Notes under the pieces: generated by a model
Seen by the model: only the letters and a program-made list of their open reading frames with translations
Databases searched by the model: none
Told to the model about the DNA's origin: nothing
Shown: one piece after another, positions 10,145 through 20,824 of the stretch
Layout: each line of letters starts with the position of its first letter
Position numbering within the stretch: the first letter of the stretch is position 1
Origin: Eulemur rufifrons
Lineage: Eukaryota; Chordata; Mammalia; Primates; Lemuridae
Reading direction: 5' to 3'
Length of the DNA: 64,000 bases
Assembly (NCBI RefSeq): GCF_041146395.1
Contig: NC_090989.1
Coordinates: 253,322,843-253,386,842 of the forward strand
Made by a program: the position numbers and the translations under genes

Positions 10145-10290
10145 ATTAAAATCACTCCCTAGCTGTGTGTCCTTGGAAAAATCATACCCTTTCTGGGCCT
10201 CAATTTGCTCCTCTATAAAATGGGGGTGTCAGTCTTGCCCGGTCCCCACCCTGGGAATGTGTAAAGTGCGACTTCCAGGAAATAGCCGAT
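10145..10290 (+). repeat. MIR SINE
   Basis: 'tagctgtgtgtccttggaaa', 'ctgggcctcaatttgctcct' and 'tataaaatgggggtgtcag' are a well-preserved MIR core. Confidence 0.75.
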
Positions 10291-10889
10291 GGAGGAGGAG
10301 AGCTGGTGAGGGATAGACGAGGGGGAAGATGATTTCCAAGAAAGTCAAGGCCAAAGTACCCAAAGGGCTCTGCTCTGCCCTTGCAGCCTCCTGTTGCCGT
10401 GTGTGTGTGGGGGGGGAGGGGGTTGCAGCATTTTCCTTCCTGGCACATGTGGCCAGATCCTGACAGGGCTGGTTCCCCCTGTTTCCTTCTTGGGCTGCCT
10501 GTCAGGACCTCCCATTCCACACACAGCGCCCCCAGCAGGCAAAGGCGCTCGGTAGGGAGAAGGGCTGCTCGGCACAGGCCAGGTCCCCATCGAGCTTGGA
10601 GGGGCCCCCAGAATCAAGCCCGCAGCTCACCTGTGTCATCACCTGGACCTTCCTTTCTGTCTCATCTCTGTCCTAACGATCTCTTCAAGGAAAACAGAAG
10701 AGATCAGTTGAGATGCCACACGCCAGGCCTGTGGGCCGAGGGGACTCTGGTCATGCTCCCCTCAGCCCCACCCCGTCCCACCACGTCTCCTTGTCTAGGA
10801 GCAAAACCTTCAGCTCTGATCCTTCAACGTTTTTGAGACTGAGAAGATTTTCCAGCATCTCTTTCAACTTGCCACGTTAGTGTTGCCAG

Positions 10890-11090
10890 AGTCGGGGGGT
10901 AAAGACCTTGGACTGTGGGGTCCGACTGACCTGGCCCAGCCACTTTCTACCTGGGTGACGTCAGGCAGATAATTGAATCTTCCTGAGTCTCAGTTTCTTC
11001 ACCTGCAAGACGGGGATCATGATAGTGCCTGTTTCCTAGTGTGGTTGTGAGGAATCATGAGATCACGTGTGTGATATTTGAGTGAACTTT
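10890..11090 (+). repeat. MIR SINE, 5' part (interrupted)
   Basis: 'tctacctgggtgacgtcagg', 'gagtctcagtttcttcacct' and 'ggttgtgaggaatcatgaga' are MIR in order. The copy stops at about 11085 and its likely 3' tail resumes at 11605, beyond an LTR-like insertion. Confidence 0.7.
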
Positions 11091-11606
11091 TATGGGTTTT
11101 CTGCCCAGTCGAGCATTCCCTTCTCCTTAGAAGGGCTTCCTGTTGTCCTCAGGGCTGCAGGCCACCATGCTCCACTTCCCTGGCCAGCCATGTGACCAAG
11201 GGGAGCCCACCAGAGTCTGTCCTTGGGGATTTTATGCTCTAGCTGGGGAAAGAAGGGCTCTTCCCTCTCTGTTGTAAAGACATAAGCTGTGAGCTTGAAG
11301 TTGCCTACAGACAGGGTTCTGATCTTGGAAAGAGAGATGACCCATCAGAAAAAAAACCTGGAGAGAAGCAGAGAGAGAGAAAGAGAGGGAGAGAGAGAGG
11401 GAGAGAGAGGAAGGGAGAGAGAGGGAGGGAGAGAGAGCCCTGACTGCACTTGGATCCCTGGTTCCAGTAATTTCTTGGTTCAACATCATCCCTGTCCTTC
11501 CTGTGGTTTTGCTATTTGAGTGAATGCCCACAACAGTTCCCTTTTGGATTAAGCTTGTTGGAGTTGGGTTTCTGTAACTTGCAACCAAAGGATCCCCACT
11601 AATATG
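11090..11606 (+). repeat. Ancient LTR (MaLR/ERVL-like), inserted in a MIR
   Basis: The 3' half is typical of an old mammalian LTR: 'ttggatccctggttccag' and then 'gttggagttgggtttctgta', 'cttgcaaccaaaggatcc' and 'actaata' at the end. The 5' half has 'ccatgtgaccaaggggagcc', 'ggggattttatgctctagct' and 'gctgtgagcttgaagttgcc'. It contains a purine microsatellite. The exact subfamily is uncertain. Confidence 0.55.
11361..11437 (+). repeat. (GA)n / GAGGGA purine microsatellite
   Basis: About 77 bases of pure purine on the + strand with GA, GAAA and GAGGGA units. It lies inside the LTR-like element, at the position where such LTRs usually carry a short gagaagcagag stretch. Confidence 0.85.
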
Positions 11607-11665
11607 AATATACTTAACACAGTCCTTGGCTTATAGCAAAGGCTCGATAACTGGTAGCTCTCAGT
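11605..11665 (+). repeat. MIR SINE, probable 3' tail of the copy at 10890
   Basis: 'cttaacacagtccttggctt' and 'atagcaaaggctcgataact' correspond to the MIR end (…cttagcacagtgcctggc…agcgctcaataaat…). Confidence 0.5.
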
Positions 11666-12465
11666 ATCAACTTGAGTCGGGCTCCGTGAGGCTTGATGTT
11701 GGTGCTGAATTTCCTGCTCCATTTACCTCCAGCCACCCTGTCGTGAGTACGTGTGTCCTCCTTGCTATCCAGCACCCACGACTCTTGGGCTGCCTGCGTG
11801 CAGCACCAAGCTGGTGGGCGGCTTGAGGCCTGAGTCTGCCAGGAGAGGAGGCGGCAGTGCCGGCCCATGTAAAGCAGCACCATGGACAGTGGCAGCCCGG
11901 CATGCAAATGCCTGCCACAGGACACAGACACAATCAAGCTGCCGACATCTTTCCCCGTGTCGGGGCCTGATAATGAACAAGTAATTTATGTCCAGGAGTC
12001 AGTGGAGCCTGTCGCGGGCCAGGGCTGAAATGTTACTACGAGGGATTCCTATGAAGGTCATTGCCCTGCTCTTGTCACTGTTAAGGGTTGTCTGTAAATG
12101 GCATCCCCTTGGAGGTGTCACCTTGTTCTCCTGGCTTCTTTGAGGGGAGAAGGGTGCACTTTTGAGAAGGTGGGGTGGGAAAAGCGCTGGGCCTCTTTTG
12201 AGCCATGCCCTTTCAGTGCTCCTGGAATCTTTGCAAAGCGTGACCTCAAATGGCCCATGGTTGAGGAGGGGTGATCCAGGGTGGCACCTGTGCAGAACCT
12301 GCGAGTGGGGAGGGCACGAATTGGACATCCTTCGTTGGGGACAAAAAATGGCTCCAAAGACCTTCTGTCTGAATTAATTTGAATCAAATGCTAGATATGA
12401 CAGGAATAGTGTTCTGGGGACAAAGTAACAGAGCATCTCTTTTGAGAGCATGAAAGGACAAAAAG
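11666..12465. other. Unique non-coding sequence
   Basis: No exon or certain repeat seen. Paired open frames on both strands (about 11614-11984) are GC-driven. Confidence 0.4.
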
Positions 12466-12469
12466 GCAT

Positions 12470-12560
12470 GAAGGAGAAAGTGCTAGACTAGTGGGTAGGT
12501 GAATCACTCAACCCCCTCCCGTGGGCCTTAGTTTCCCTACTGGAAAAGAGAGTTTTCTCT
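12470..12560 (+). repeat. MIR SINE fragment
   Basis: 'gtgctagactagtgggtagg', 'tgggccttagtttccctact' and 'ggaaaagag' keep the MIR order. Confidence 0.45.
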
Positions 12561-12599
12561 GGACTAGAGAGTTTTTGACATTCTGAGGTGTGGTCAGAG

Positions 12600-12725
12600 C
12601 ATGTTTTAACAGTCCCATTTCACAGATGAGGAAACTGAAGCTTAGCGGTTAATTCATGCAGCTTGTATGTTCCAGAGTCAGGCCTTTGGATTCCTAAGCC
12701 AGTGCTCCATTTATTGCCCAGCCTT
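12600..12725 (-). repeat. MIR SINE
   Basis: 'catttcacagatgaggaaac', 'tgaagcttagcggttaattc' and 'tccagagtcaggcctttgg' are reverse MIR. Confidence 0.7.
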
Positions 12726-13430
12726 GCCTGCTGTTTATAGAAACTATGGGATCTCTCCCCAGCAGAGAGATCTCTTGGGATCCCAGAGGCCTCCACTCCG
12801 TCCCTCTCCGTTCCAGAGTAAGGCTTTCTTCATATGTTGCGGGCTGACTCCTGCTGGGGAAGATGGAGGGGAGAGGGTGCCCCTCGAGAAAAGGTTTGTC
12901 TTACAGCAGAGGTTTGGCCGCTTGTGTTTGTGTTTGTGCCTCAGCCGGGCCAGGTTCCAGCAGAGGGTCTGGAAGGGGGACCGTGCCCAGTTCCTGCACC
13001 ACGGGGCCCGCCAGTGGCGTCCTTTCAGCTCCACTTCCCCTTTCCTGGAGGCTGGAGTTTCCAGCCTGAAACATGATCAATACACCCTGAGCTGAGTGCT
13101 GCAGTTTTCTTTTCCTCCCAGGCAGGGACTACATTTAACTTTACTTGAAAGTTAAAAAGTAATACCTTCTATAGGGGACAAAAAAAAGAAAGGAGTGGGG
13201 ACCTTTCTACTGACAAGAGAACATATCAACCCCAGCCAGTCCCCACAGCTGTGAACTGAGCCTGCTCTGGACACCTGGGCCCTGGTGACCACATCACAGG
13301 AGCTGGGAGTGTCCACTGGGTAGAGGGATGCTGACAGCTTGGTTGGCTCCTATGGCTTGGGCTTCTGGAAAACGCCCCCACACCCAGCTTTGCCTTTTAG
13401 GTCCCCTTTGTAGAACTCTGGGAAGCTGGT
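12726..13430. other. Unique non-coding sequence
   Basis: Mixed GC sequence without recognised repeats or exon signals. Confidence 0.4.
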
Positions 13431-13439
13431 AGGTCCTGG

Positions 13440-13530
13440 AGTATCACGCCCATTTCACAGGTGGGGGATGTGGCTCAGAGAGGAAGAGCGGAGAACAGCG
13501 CTGGGCTGCAGGCCCTCACGCAGGGCCCTG
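13440..13530 (-). repeat. MIR SINE fragment
   Basis: 'cgcccatttcacaggtgggg' and 'atgtggctcagagaggaag' are a decayed reverse MIR core. Confidence 0.55.
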
Positions 13531-13959
13531 TCTGCTGCATCAATCGCCCCTCTGTCCCTCCGCCAGCAGCAGGTGCAGAAGGGGCTGTGTATATCCACAG
13601 GGCTCCGGGCCACCTGGCCAGACGCTCCCTGAGCAGGGCTGGGGGAGGCAGCGTCGCTCCCACGGTCTCAGAGCTGGGAGTCCCTGAGCTCCACGCACCT
13701 TAGGCTGTGTTTCTTCCGTCCCTCGAATGATCACCCTCCTTGTCGGTGAGAATGTACCCATCACAAACTGCACTGGTTTTATTTTTATGGGGAGATTTGT
13801 GAAAAAGGATACGTGTCTCCTTTGAAATATTGGGAAAATAAAGCTGAAAGGGAGGTGATCTCAGCCCTTCCTCCCTGGCCTGGCTGGTGGTGGTTTTTCT
13901 GCCTGTTTCTCCTGACCATGCCCTTCTTTGTTGCTCACCAGCAACCTGCACTTTCCAGA

Positions 13960-14085
13960 GGCACCTGGGGTCAGACTGGGTCCAGGACTCAAGCCCACCG
14001 CATCCTACCTATGTGACCTGGGGGAGGTTGCTTAGCTTCTCTGAGCCTCTGTCCCTTCATCTATAGAGGGGGATAGTAATTAGGG
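13960..14085 (+). repeat. MIR SINE, 5' part (interrupted)
   Basis: 'gtccaggactcaagcccacc', 'ctatgtgacctgggggaggt' and 'tagcttctctgagcctctgt' are MIR in order, followed by 'cttcatctatagagggggat'. MIR text breaks off at about 14080 and resumes near 14222. Confidence 0.7.
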
Positions 14086-14216
14086 TGACTGTTAAGGTCA
14101 TTGAGATGGGGACACCATTGAGAGTGAAAGCAGCAGTCTTAGTAAGTACCTTGGGACAACAGGCAAAAACCAGGACTGTCCTGGCAAACCAGGGTGTGCG
14201 AGCACTTAGTGATGAC
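14083..14216. mobile_element. hAT-like non-autonomous DNA transposon fossil nested in a MIR
   Basis: The segment starts 'agggtgactgttaaggtc' and its right part reads 'aaaaaccaggactgtcctgg' and 'caaaccagggtg', the same phrases as the palindromic element at 17316-17415. It splits a MIR. Degraded 8-base flanks (tagtaatt before, tagtgatg after) could be the hAT target duplication. Family unassigned. Confidence 0.45.
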
Positions 14217-14221
14217 AGAAG

Positions 14222-14295
14222 TACCTGCTCATGGGCGTTGTAAGGATGAAATGGTAAAGTGCTCGAGTAACTAGCACAGAGCGGGGGTTGCAAGT
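14222..14295 (+). repeat. MIR SINE, 3' part of the copy at 13960
   Basis: 'tgggcgttgtaaggatgaaa', 'tggtaaagtgctcgagtaac' and 'tagcacagagcgggg' complete the MIR begun at 13960. Confidence 0.65.
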
Positions 14296-14589
14296 TCTCA
14301 AACTAAGGCAGCTCTCTTGTTTTGTGTTCTCTTTTCATCTCAGGACACCGTGTGACCTTTTGAGACTGGGGGAGAGGAAAGTGGTGTGATACAGGATTCC
14401 TACCTCCTGCTCGTGCAAAATTCCCTGCAATGTTGGTATCTTCCTGTTTATGGCTGTGCTTTGGGAATGAGCCCGATGGCTCTGAAGCATCCCTGACTGG
14501 GGCCCTCAGACCACGATGGCACGAGGTCACGTGTGGCTGCATGAAGTCACTGGCCGAGACTCTGGAGGGCACACATCTCTGAATTGGGG

Positions 14590-15900
14590 ATGAAGGCCAC
14601 ATTTGTAAGTTTATTCCTGCTAACCCTTCCCATTGCTTATTATGGGGTGGGGATTGTTAGGGTGATGGGTCGGTGGTGGGAAGGATGATGCTGCTCAGAG
14701 AGAGGTTAAGCCTAGATAATCCTTCTAGAAAATTCACTGTCCTGACAGTCTACCCTGGAGAATCCAGAGAAGCCAGCTACTGAAGGGGCCCTCATAATTC
14801 AGAAAAAACACAGAAGAACATCAAAGTAACTAGGAGCCCTGCCGTCCTTGGGCACGGCTAACCCCGCTAACATTTGAAGGCCAGGTATGCCCGTCTGGTG
14901 TGAGTGTGTATGCACAGGTACTCCGTGGGAAGGAGTTTCATAGCTCAAGGTAGGTGTACCCAGATGTTACTTGACTTTTCCTGGAACTGGACTTTTCTTC
15001 TGTCTTGTGCCCCTGTCCTGCCTGGTGCAGAAAAATCAGTCTAGTGATTTCTTACTGAAGTCGTGATTATTCAGGAACTTCTCAGTGCTCTAAGTTGCAC
15101 TCTGTCACACTCGGGACTGATTCTCCTGTCAGGGTTTCCTCTCCGTCTCCTGCCTTCTGGTTCGTGGTGAGGAAATTTCTATGACTCTGCCTCTTCCCTC
15201 CTGGCCCCGGCAGGTGCAGCCCCTGGGGCTGGAAACCCACCAAGTGTGGCTGAACCTGTCCCCAGCCCCCCTTGGGAGGGCTGTGCTGGCCTTGAAACTC
15301 TCACTGGCCATGACCTTCTCTTGCAACCAACTTCAGTGCGCCATTTAGAGCCATGACAATGCTCTGAATGGGAACTCCCGAGCAGTCCCTGCATGGCTGG
15401 GGCAACACTGGACACCACATGTCTAGATGCGCCGTGTCACTTGTGTTTCTCCAGCAGCTGCCTCCTTCATAGAGCTGGGTGGAGGAGCTCTCTGTCGTGG
15501 GGTGTCCACACTTATCTGTGGGATTCTAGTGTCCTCTTCCCTCCCATGAGATTTGGCAGGAAGCAGGTAGATGGCAGAGTTCAGGGCTCTCCCGCACCTG
15601 CAACACAGCTGCATCCTCATCCTCAGACTCCCGCTGCCCAATCCAGGCCCTTGTGCCTTAATCTAGTCTGCTGGGCGGGGAACAACTGATCCTGGTGGCT
15701 GTGCCCCCCACCCCCCAACTTGTCCAGCCTCCACCTAGACCATGGCTCCTGACTTAAAACCTGAGAACTTTGTGACAGTGACCCTGGGAGCTAATGATGG
15801 GTGTGGAGTGGAGCATGACACTCTCACAGGGTGGAAGGGGAGGTGGGGAACAGGGAGAACATGCCAGATTAATGTCCCGTCTCAGAGACGTGAAAACAGA
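14590..15900. other. Unique non-coding sequence
   Basis: About 1.3 kb without a confident repeat or exon. The T- and C-rich part at 14980-15200 has no coding frame. Confidence 0.4.
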
Positions 15901-15904
15901 GCAG

Positions 15905-16728
15905 CTGATGTGGAGCGACAGGGACTCCCATTCGTTGCTGGTGGGAATGCAAGATGGTACGGCCACTTGGGAAGACAGTTTGGTGGTTTCTCACAAAACA
16001 AAGCACACTCTTACCATACAATCCAGCAAGCATGCCCCTGCAACCATGTTGAAAACAAAGGAATTGAAAGATTGAAATTTTTATAAACACCTGCACATGG
16101 GTGTGTATAGCAGCTTTACTCCGAATTGCCAAAACTTGGAAGCAAGCAAGATGCCCTTTGGTAGGTGAACGGATAAGTAAACTGTGGTGCACCCAGACAA
16201 TGCAATGTTAAAAATTCAGTGCTAAAAAGAAATGAGCTATGAAGCCGTGAAAAGACATGGAAGAAACTTAAATGCATATTACTACGAGAAAGAAGCCAAT
16301 CTAAACAGATATGTACTGAAAGGCATTCCGGAAAAGACAAAACTATAAAGACAGTAAAAAGATCAGTGGTCGCCAGAGGGAAGGGAAGAGAGAGGGACGA
16401 ACAGGCAGAGAACAGAGGATTTTTAGGGCAGCGAAACTCCTCCTATACGCTACTCTAGTGGTAGGTCCCTGTCATTAAACGTTTGTCCAAGCGCACAGAA
16501 TGTACAATGTCAAGAGTGAACCCTCACGTACCCTGTGGACTTCAGGTGAAGACAATGTGTGAGTGTAGCTTCATCAGTTGCAACAATGTACCACTGTGGT
16601 GGGGGCTGTTGGTAGTGGGGGAGGCTGTGGGTGGGGGGTGGGGTATGCAGGAACTCTCCGTACCTTCTGCTCAATTTTGCTGTGAACCCAACACTGCTCT
16701 AAAAAACTTATTAAAAAAATAAAGCAGT
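15905..16728 (+). repeat. Old L1M LINE, ORF2 3' end and 3' region
   Basis: Reads in L1 sense order: 'ttcgttgctggtgggaatgc' and 'aagatggtacggccacttgg', 'aagacagtttggtggtttct', then 'atagcagctttactccgaat' and 'gccaaaacttggaagcaagc', 'ggtaggtgaacggataagta', and later 'gatcagtggtcgccagaggg'. No open frame remains; stops and indels break ORF2. Confidence 0.85.
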
Positions 16729-16739
16729 GTCATCTGTAC

Positions 16740-17050
16740 TTTAATTAACTTCTTTTACACATCATGAATATTTACCACTGTCATTATATCATTACATATT
16801 CTTTTATAATTTTTTAATGTGTAAAAATATTTTACACACCAAATGCACCATATTTCACTGTATACAAGTTTCATAATTTAACCATTTCTCTATTGTCAGA
16901 TGTTTAGGTTTCCATTTTTTTTTCCTCTTAGCAAAAAAATGCTGGATGAGTTTCTTTGGACATAATCTTTGTACAGATTTCTGTTCCCTCAGAATAAAAA
17001 AGGACATTTATTTTCACATAAACGTCTGAGGATATTCCCACATCATCCCA
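16740..17050 (-). repeat. Old L1M-like LINE fragment (probable)
   Basis: AT-rich stretch with 'acatattcttttataatttt' and 'catttctctattgtcagatg', then 'tttaggtttccatttttttt', a decayed reverse L1M text. It lies back to back with the + strand L1M. Confidence 0.5.
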
Positions 17051-17315
17051 ACACATGCTCGTGTGCGTGTTCCCACAAATACACACAGAGACACAGAGAC
17101 ACACACGTAGAAACGCAGAGCTGCTCATAGGCTGGACCTCACTGTTGAGAATTTAGCTCATCTGTTTCGAGTTTAGACACAATAAAAACAGCTCTCTCTT
17201 TCCAGGCACCACCAGAAAGTGAAGGCACTGAGGGCTGGGACACCTTGGGGTGTTTAGTATTTGGCAGTTGTCACCCTCCTGCATAAGTGGCCTGTACAGG
17301 TGTCCTCACTGGACA

Positions 17316-17415
17316 GTAGAGTGACCAATTCATCCCGGTTTGCCTGGTTTTAGCACTGAAAGTCCCTCGCCCTGGGAACCTGTCCTGGGAGAACCAGGAT
17401 GGCTGGTCACCCTAA
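17316..17415. mobile_element. Palindromic hAT-type MITE
   Basis: The ends are inverted repeats (agagtgaccaattcatc… and …gatggctggtcacccta). The interior has 'ggttttagcactgaaagtcc' and 'ctgtcctgggagaacca'. About 100 bases, no coding capacity. Confidence 0.55.
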
Positions 17416-17684
17416 AGGGCAGAGGTTGGGGCAAGGCCCCTCCCCTTCAGTGCTGGCCTCGTGGGCAGATGTCAGGAGCCCTGGGCTTACCCTGGGGGCA
17501 CAGTGGGAGGGTGGGAGCTGGGGAAGGGCAAGTTTGACTCTATGGCAACACAGCGTGAAGCCCGCTGGCGCTCTTCAGGGGAAGCAAGGAAAAGCTGTGC
17601 GTGTTCACGTGCACGTTGGGCCCCGCCCTGCCAGGTGAGCCGATGAACCCTCCCCATTGCCCTTGGGGTGGCAGGATGGTGTGG

Positions 17685-17905
17685 GCGGACACAGGTTTCG
17701 GAGTCAAATAGATCCAGGGTTCAAGTTCCAACATTCTCAGGCTATGTGACCTTGAACTTCTCTGAGCTTCGTTTTCCTCATTTATAAAACGAGAACAAGA
17801 TCTCCCCTGTAGGGTTAAAGGGAGAAGTAAATGAAATAAGACGACATACGTGTGAAGTGCCCTGCACGATAGCCGCTACGCAGTGAGTACAAAATAGACA
17901 GTCAC
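17685..17905 (+). repeat. MIR SINE, nearly full length
   Basis: 'ttcggagtcaaatagatcc', 'ggctatgtgaccttgaactt', 'gagcttcgttttcctcattt' and 'tataaaacgagaacaag', then 'tgtgaagtgccctgcacga' and 'cgctacgcagtgag'. Confidence 0.8.
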
Positions 17906-17929
17906 TGCTGTGACAGAACATCGTCCAGA

Positions 17930-18400
17930 GCCCCAGTCTGCCATTCAGCAACCTCCCACCACCTTCACAGCCCCAGCTTTATATTCACATCACCCACACC
18001 CACACTTCTGGCTACACCCCGGGTGAGTCCTCCCCTCCTCTTTCTGTCCACAACTTTTGCTGATTTGTTCCGACGTCTGGAATTCCATTCCCCTGTTGAA
18101 GCTTCTACTTGTCCTACCATAGCCCCATTCCACTTCCTCCAGGAAGCCTTCCCTGATGTCCCCAGATGAAACGGAGCTTTGCTTCCTCCTTTCTCTCACA
18201 CTTGCCCTCCCCAGCTTGTACTTGGCAGCTGGCCCTGCAGTCAGAATGGTTTCTTCTGTGGCTATCTGTGTCCATATCTGTCTTCCCTTATAGACTATGG
18301 GCTAGTGGAGAGCAGGGTCTATGAGCTGCTCCTCTGTGTCAGCTGCAGAGCCCAACGCAGGGCTTGCCACAGAGCAGCTGTTCCAGTGAAAGTGCTCATT
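17930..18400 (+). repeat. L2 LINE
   Basis: About 470 bases in L2 order: 'cttcctccaggaagccttcc' and 'ctgatgtccccaga', 'tatctgtcttcccttataga', 'gggctagtggagagcaggg' and 'agcccaacgcagggcttgc'. Confidence 0.65.
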
Positions 18401-18789
18401 GCCCTAAGAGGGGCAGACACCTGGCTGTGGAAGAGCAGAGGGAAGAGGAATCACGTGGCTGGGAGGCGTGGATGTGGTAGAGAAGGTGGCTGGAACTCAG
18501 CTCTGGAGGAACAGGAAGGCAGGAGATAAAAAGAGTCGCAGGACCAGAGAGTCCAGGCGGAGGAATGGGTGTGGGCGAAGGCCTGGGATGGGAATGTGCG
18601 TGTGTGTTAGGGACAGGCAGGGGTCCTACTGCTGAAGGGTAGGGTGGGTGCAGGTGACAGAGAAAGCGAGGTTGAATCTGGCCAAGGAGGGAGAGGCCCG
18701 GCGACCCCAGCTCTCGCTTGACTGTGAAAACCTTCCAGCCCGGCATGCCCCAGAGGCTCCAGGAGGACGCAGATAAGGGATGTGAAATT

Positions 18790-18959
18790 AGATGCAGATG
18801 CCCTGTTAAACTTGAATTTCAGACAGACAAATGGTGCTTAGCGCAACTCTGTCCCATGCTTACGTGGGACATACTTCTGCTTCTAGATTGTTCCTCATTT
18901 GTCTGTAGTTCAAGTGTAGCTGGGTGTTCTGTTTCGATTTGCTGAATCTGGCGACTCTG
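18790..18959. mobile_element. MER53-like palindromic DNA transposon fossil
   Basis: Inverted arms: 'ctgttaaacttgaatttcag' on the left and, on the right, 'caagtgtagctgggtgttct' then 'gctgaatctggcgactctg'. The centre is a near-palindrome (tcccatgcttacgtggga at 18852-18869). The left terminal repeat is eroded. The family name is from memory. Confidence 0.6.
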
Positions 18960-19624
18960 TATGTGAGGAACACAGAGACACCGCAGCGTCAGAGGTGTCA
19001 TTACCATTTTTTGGGCCATTGCTTCATGACCAAGACAGATCCGAGTGTGTGAATCCCCACCGCACCTAAATGCAGATAAACATGACGAACGCTAACGGCT
19101 CCAGAGGAGTCGGCGGGAGCGATTCCAGCAGAAGGTGAGTGATGGATGATGGAAACGAGCATTTGGATGCTGGCACTCGGGCCCCACCTGCCATCCTGGG
19201 GTGCGAGGTTCACAAGGGGGTCTCTCCTGAAGGAGCAAAGCTCAGGCCTGGGTAAGCAAGGCTAGAAGTAGTGACTGGGTTCCAGGCTAGCCCACTCAAA
19301 GTCTGTCCTGCTACTAAGGGGCGGGGTTTCAGCAATATTCTGAATGAGGTTGGTTTTGGGGGCTGGCCGGGAGCCCAGCTTCTATTTGGAACCCTGTTTC
19401 TATGGTGATGGGAACTCTGTGGCCTCTGATTGGACTCGAAGATGGAGGCATGGGAAACACAGTGCCTTCAACCTGCCCCCCCACCACTGCAGTGGTCTCT
19501 GGGCCATGGTCTAAGGAAGTGGGGGTGGGGGACACGCATGTTATTGGAGACTGGGGAGTGATAATAACGTGGGGTCCCCTCACCTTTCTTCTCCAGCTGC
19601 CAGCCCCTCAGGGGAGGAAGTATC

Positions 19625-19800
19625 ATTGACTAGGCACAAAAAATGAGCTAAATGCTTTGGGTACATTGTCTTTTTTTAACTTTACAACACTTGTTTTGTT
19701 ATTTTATGGAGATGGGAACTGAGGTTCAGAGAGAAGAAATAATCTGCCCAAGGTCATATAGCAAAGCCAGGACTGGAACCTATGTCTATGTAGCTTCAAA
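19625..19800 (-). repeat. MIR SINE
   Basis: 'tgagctaaatgctttgggta', 'gatgggaactgaggttcaga' and 'tgcccaaggtcatatagc', then 'aaagccaggactggaacct' are reverse MIR. Confidence 0.75.
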
Positions 19801-20471
19801 ATTTGGTTTCTTATTTTGGGCCCAACTGGAAATAACTCCCTGGGAGCCCCTGCCACGGGCCCCCAGATTCCCTGTTCCTGATCCTCTGAGCTGCTCACAG
19901 CTCCTGCTCCAGCCAGTCCCAGTGTGGACTGATTGGTCGTTTGTTCACCCAGACACTTGCTCTGTGGGTGCCAAAGCTGGTGGCCGTTGTTGTGCTCCTA
20001 GGGGGGACTCAGTGCTGCTGCTACTTGTCCCCAAAATCCCCCTGCTTTTCTTTTGTCCCTGAACTACTTAGTCTCTGGGCTCTTTGAGCCTTAGTTTGCA
20101 CCTGTTTGTGGAAACTACAGGTGCAAACTGTAGTTCCTGGGATGGGGGTCGGGCAAGAACTGAGTCTGTTCTCTCTTCCTCCCCGGTGCTCCAAATGTGT
20201 GCATGGAAGGAAGAGAACCCTACAGGTTTACTGAGCTAGAGCAGTCCAGACAAGGAGAGCTGGTGACAAGATGTCCACCTGCATGAATGCTGACCAGGCC
20301 AGACCAAGCTTATTGCTTGGATTATTTAATATCTGATGCCTCAAGAGAGCTGTGGTGCACTAGTTAAGGTAATGCCAGTGACCATAACAAACTCTTAAAT
20401 ATATGATGGCTCAAACACAGCAGATGTTTATGTCTCACTTGTAAAGTACCAGGCAGCTGTTCTGATGGGTG

Positions 20472-20745
20472 TAGGGTTGCTTGATAAAATACAGGACACC
20501 TAGTTAAATTTGAATTTCAGATAAACACAAATAATTTTTTAGTATAAGTAGTTTCCAAATGGTAACTATCTGCCCAGTTTTCCTAAGGGACCAGAACTGC
20601 TCCGAAAAGGGGGCTGGGGTTGCCTCTGTCCCCAATTTTGGACATATTATACTAAAAAAGTATACATATTCATTGCTAATCTGAAATTCCAATTTAACCA
20701 GTTGTCCTGTTTTTGTTTTTGTTTTTGCTAATTCTGGCAACTCTA
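20472..20745. mobile_element. MER53-like palindromic DNA transposon with extra central segment
   Basis: Left arm 'agggttgcttgataaaatac', 'agttaaatttgaatttcag' and 'ttttttagtataagtag'; right arm 'atactaaaaaagtata', 'taatctgaaattccaattta' and 'gctaattctggcaactct'. Between them about 80 bases (roughly 20550-20632) show no inverted partner, unlike the compact copy at 18790. Confidence 0.65.
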
Positions 20746-20824
20746 GATAGGCGGGTAGTCCTCCTTCAGTATTGGTTCAGGGACCCGGGCTCCTTCATCT
20801 TCCAGCCCTGCCCTTTCAACCTGT

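Noticed and set aside
11289..11519. Frame encoding a long Arg-Glu repeat
   Set aside because: It is translation of the (GA)n microsatellite inside an LTR.
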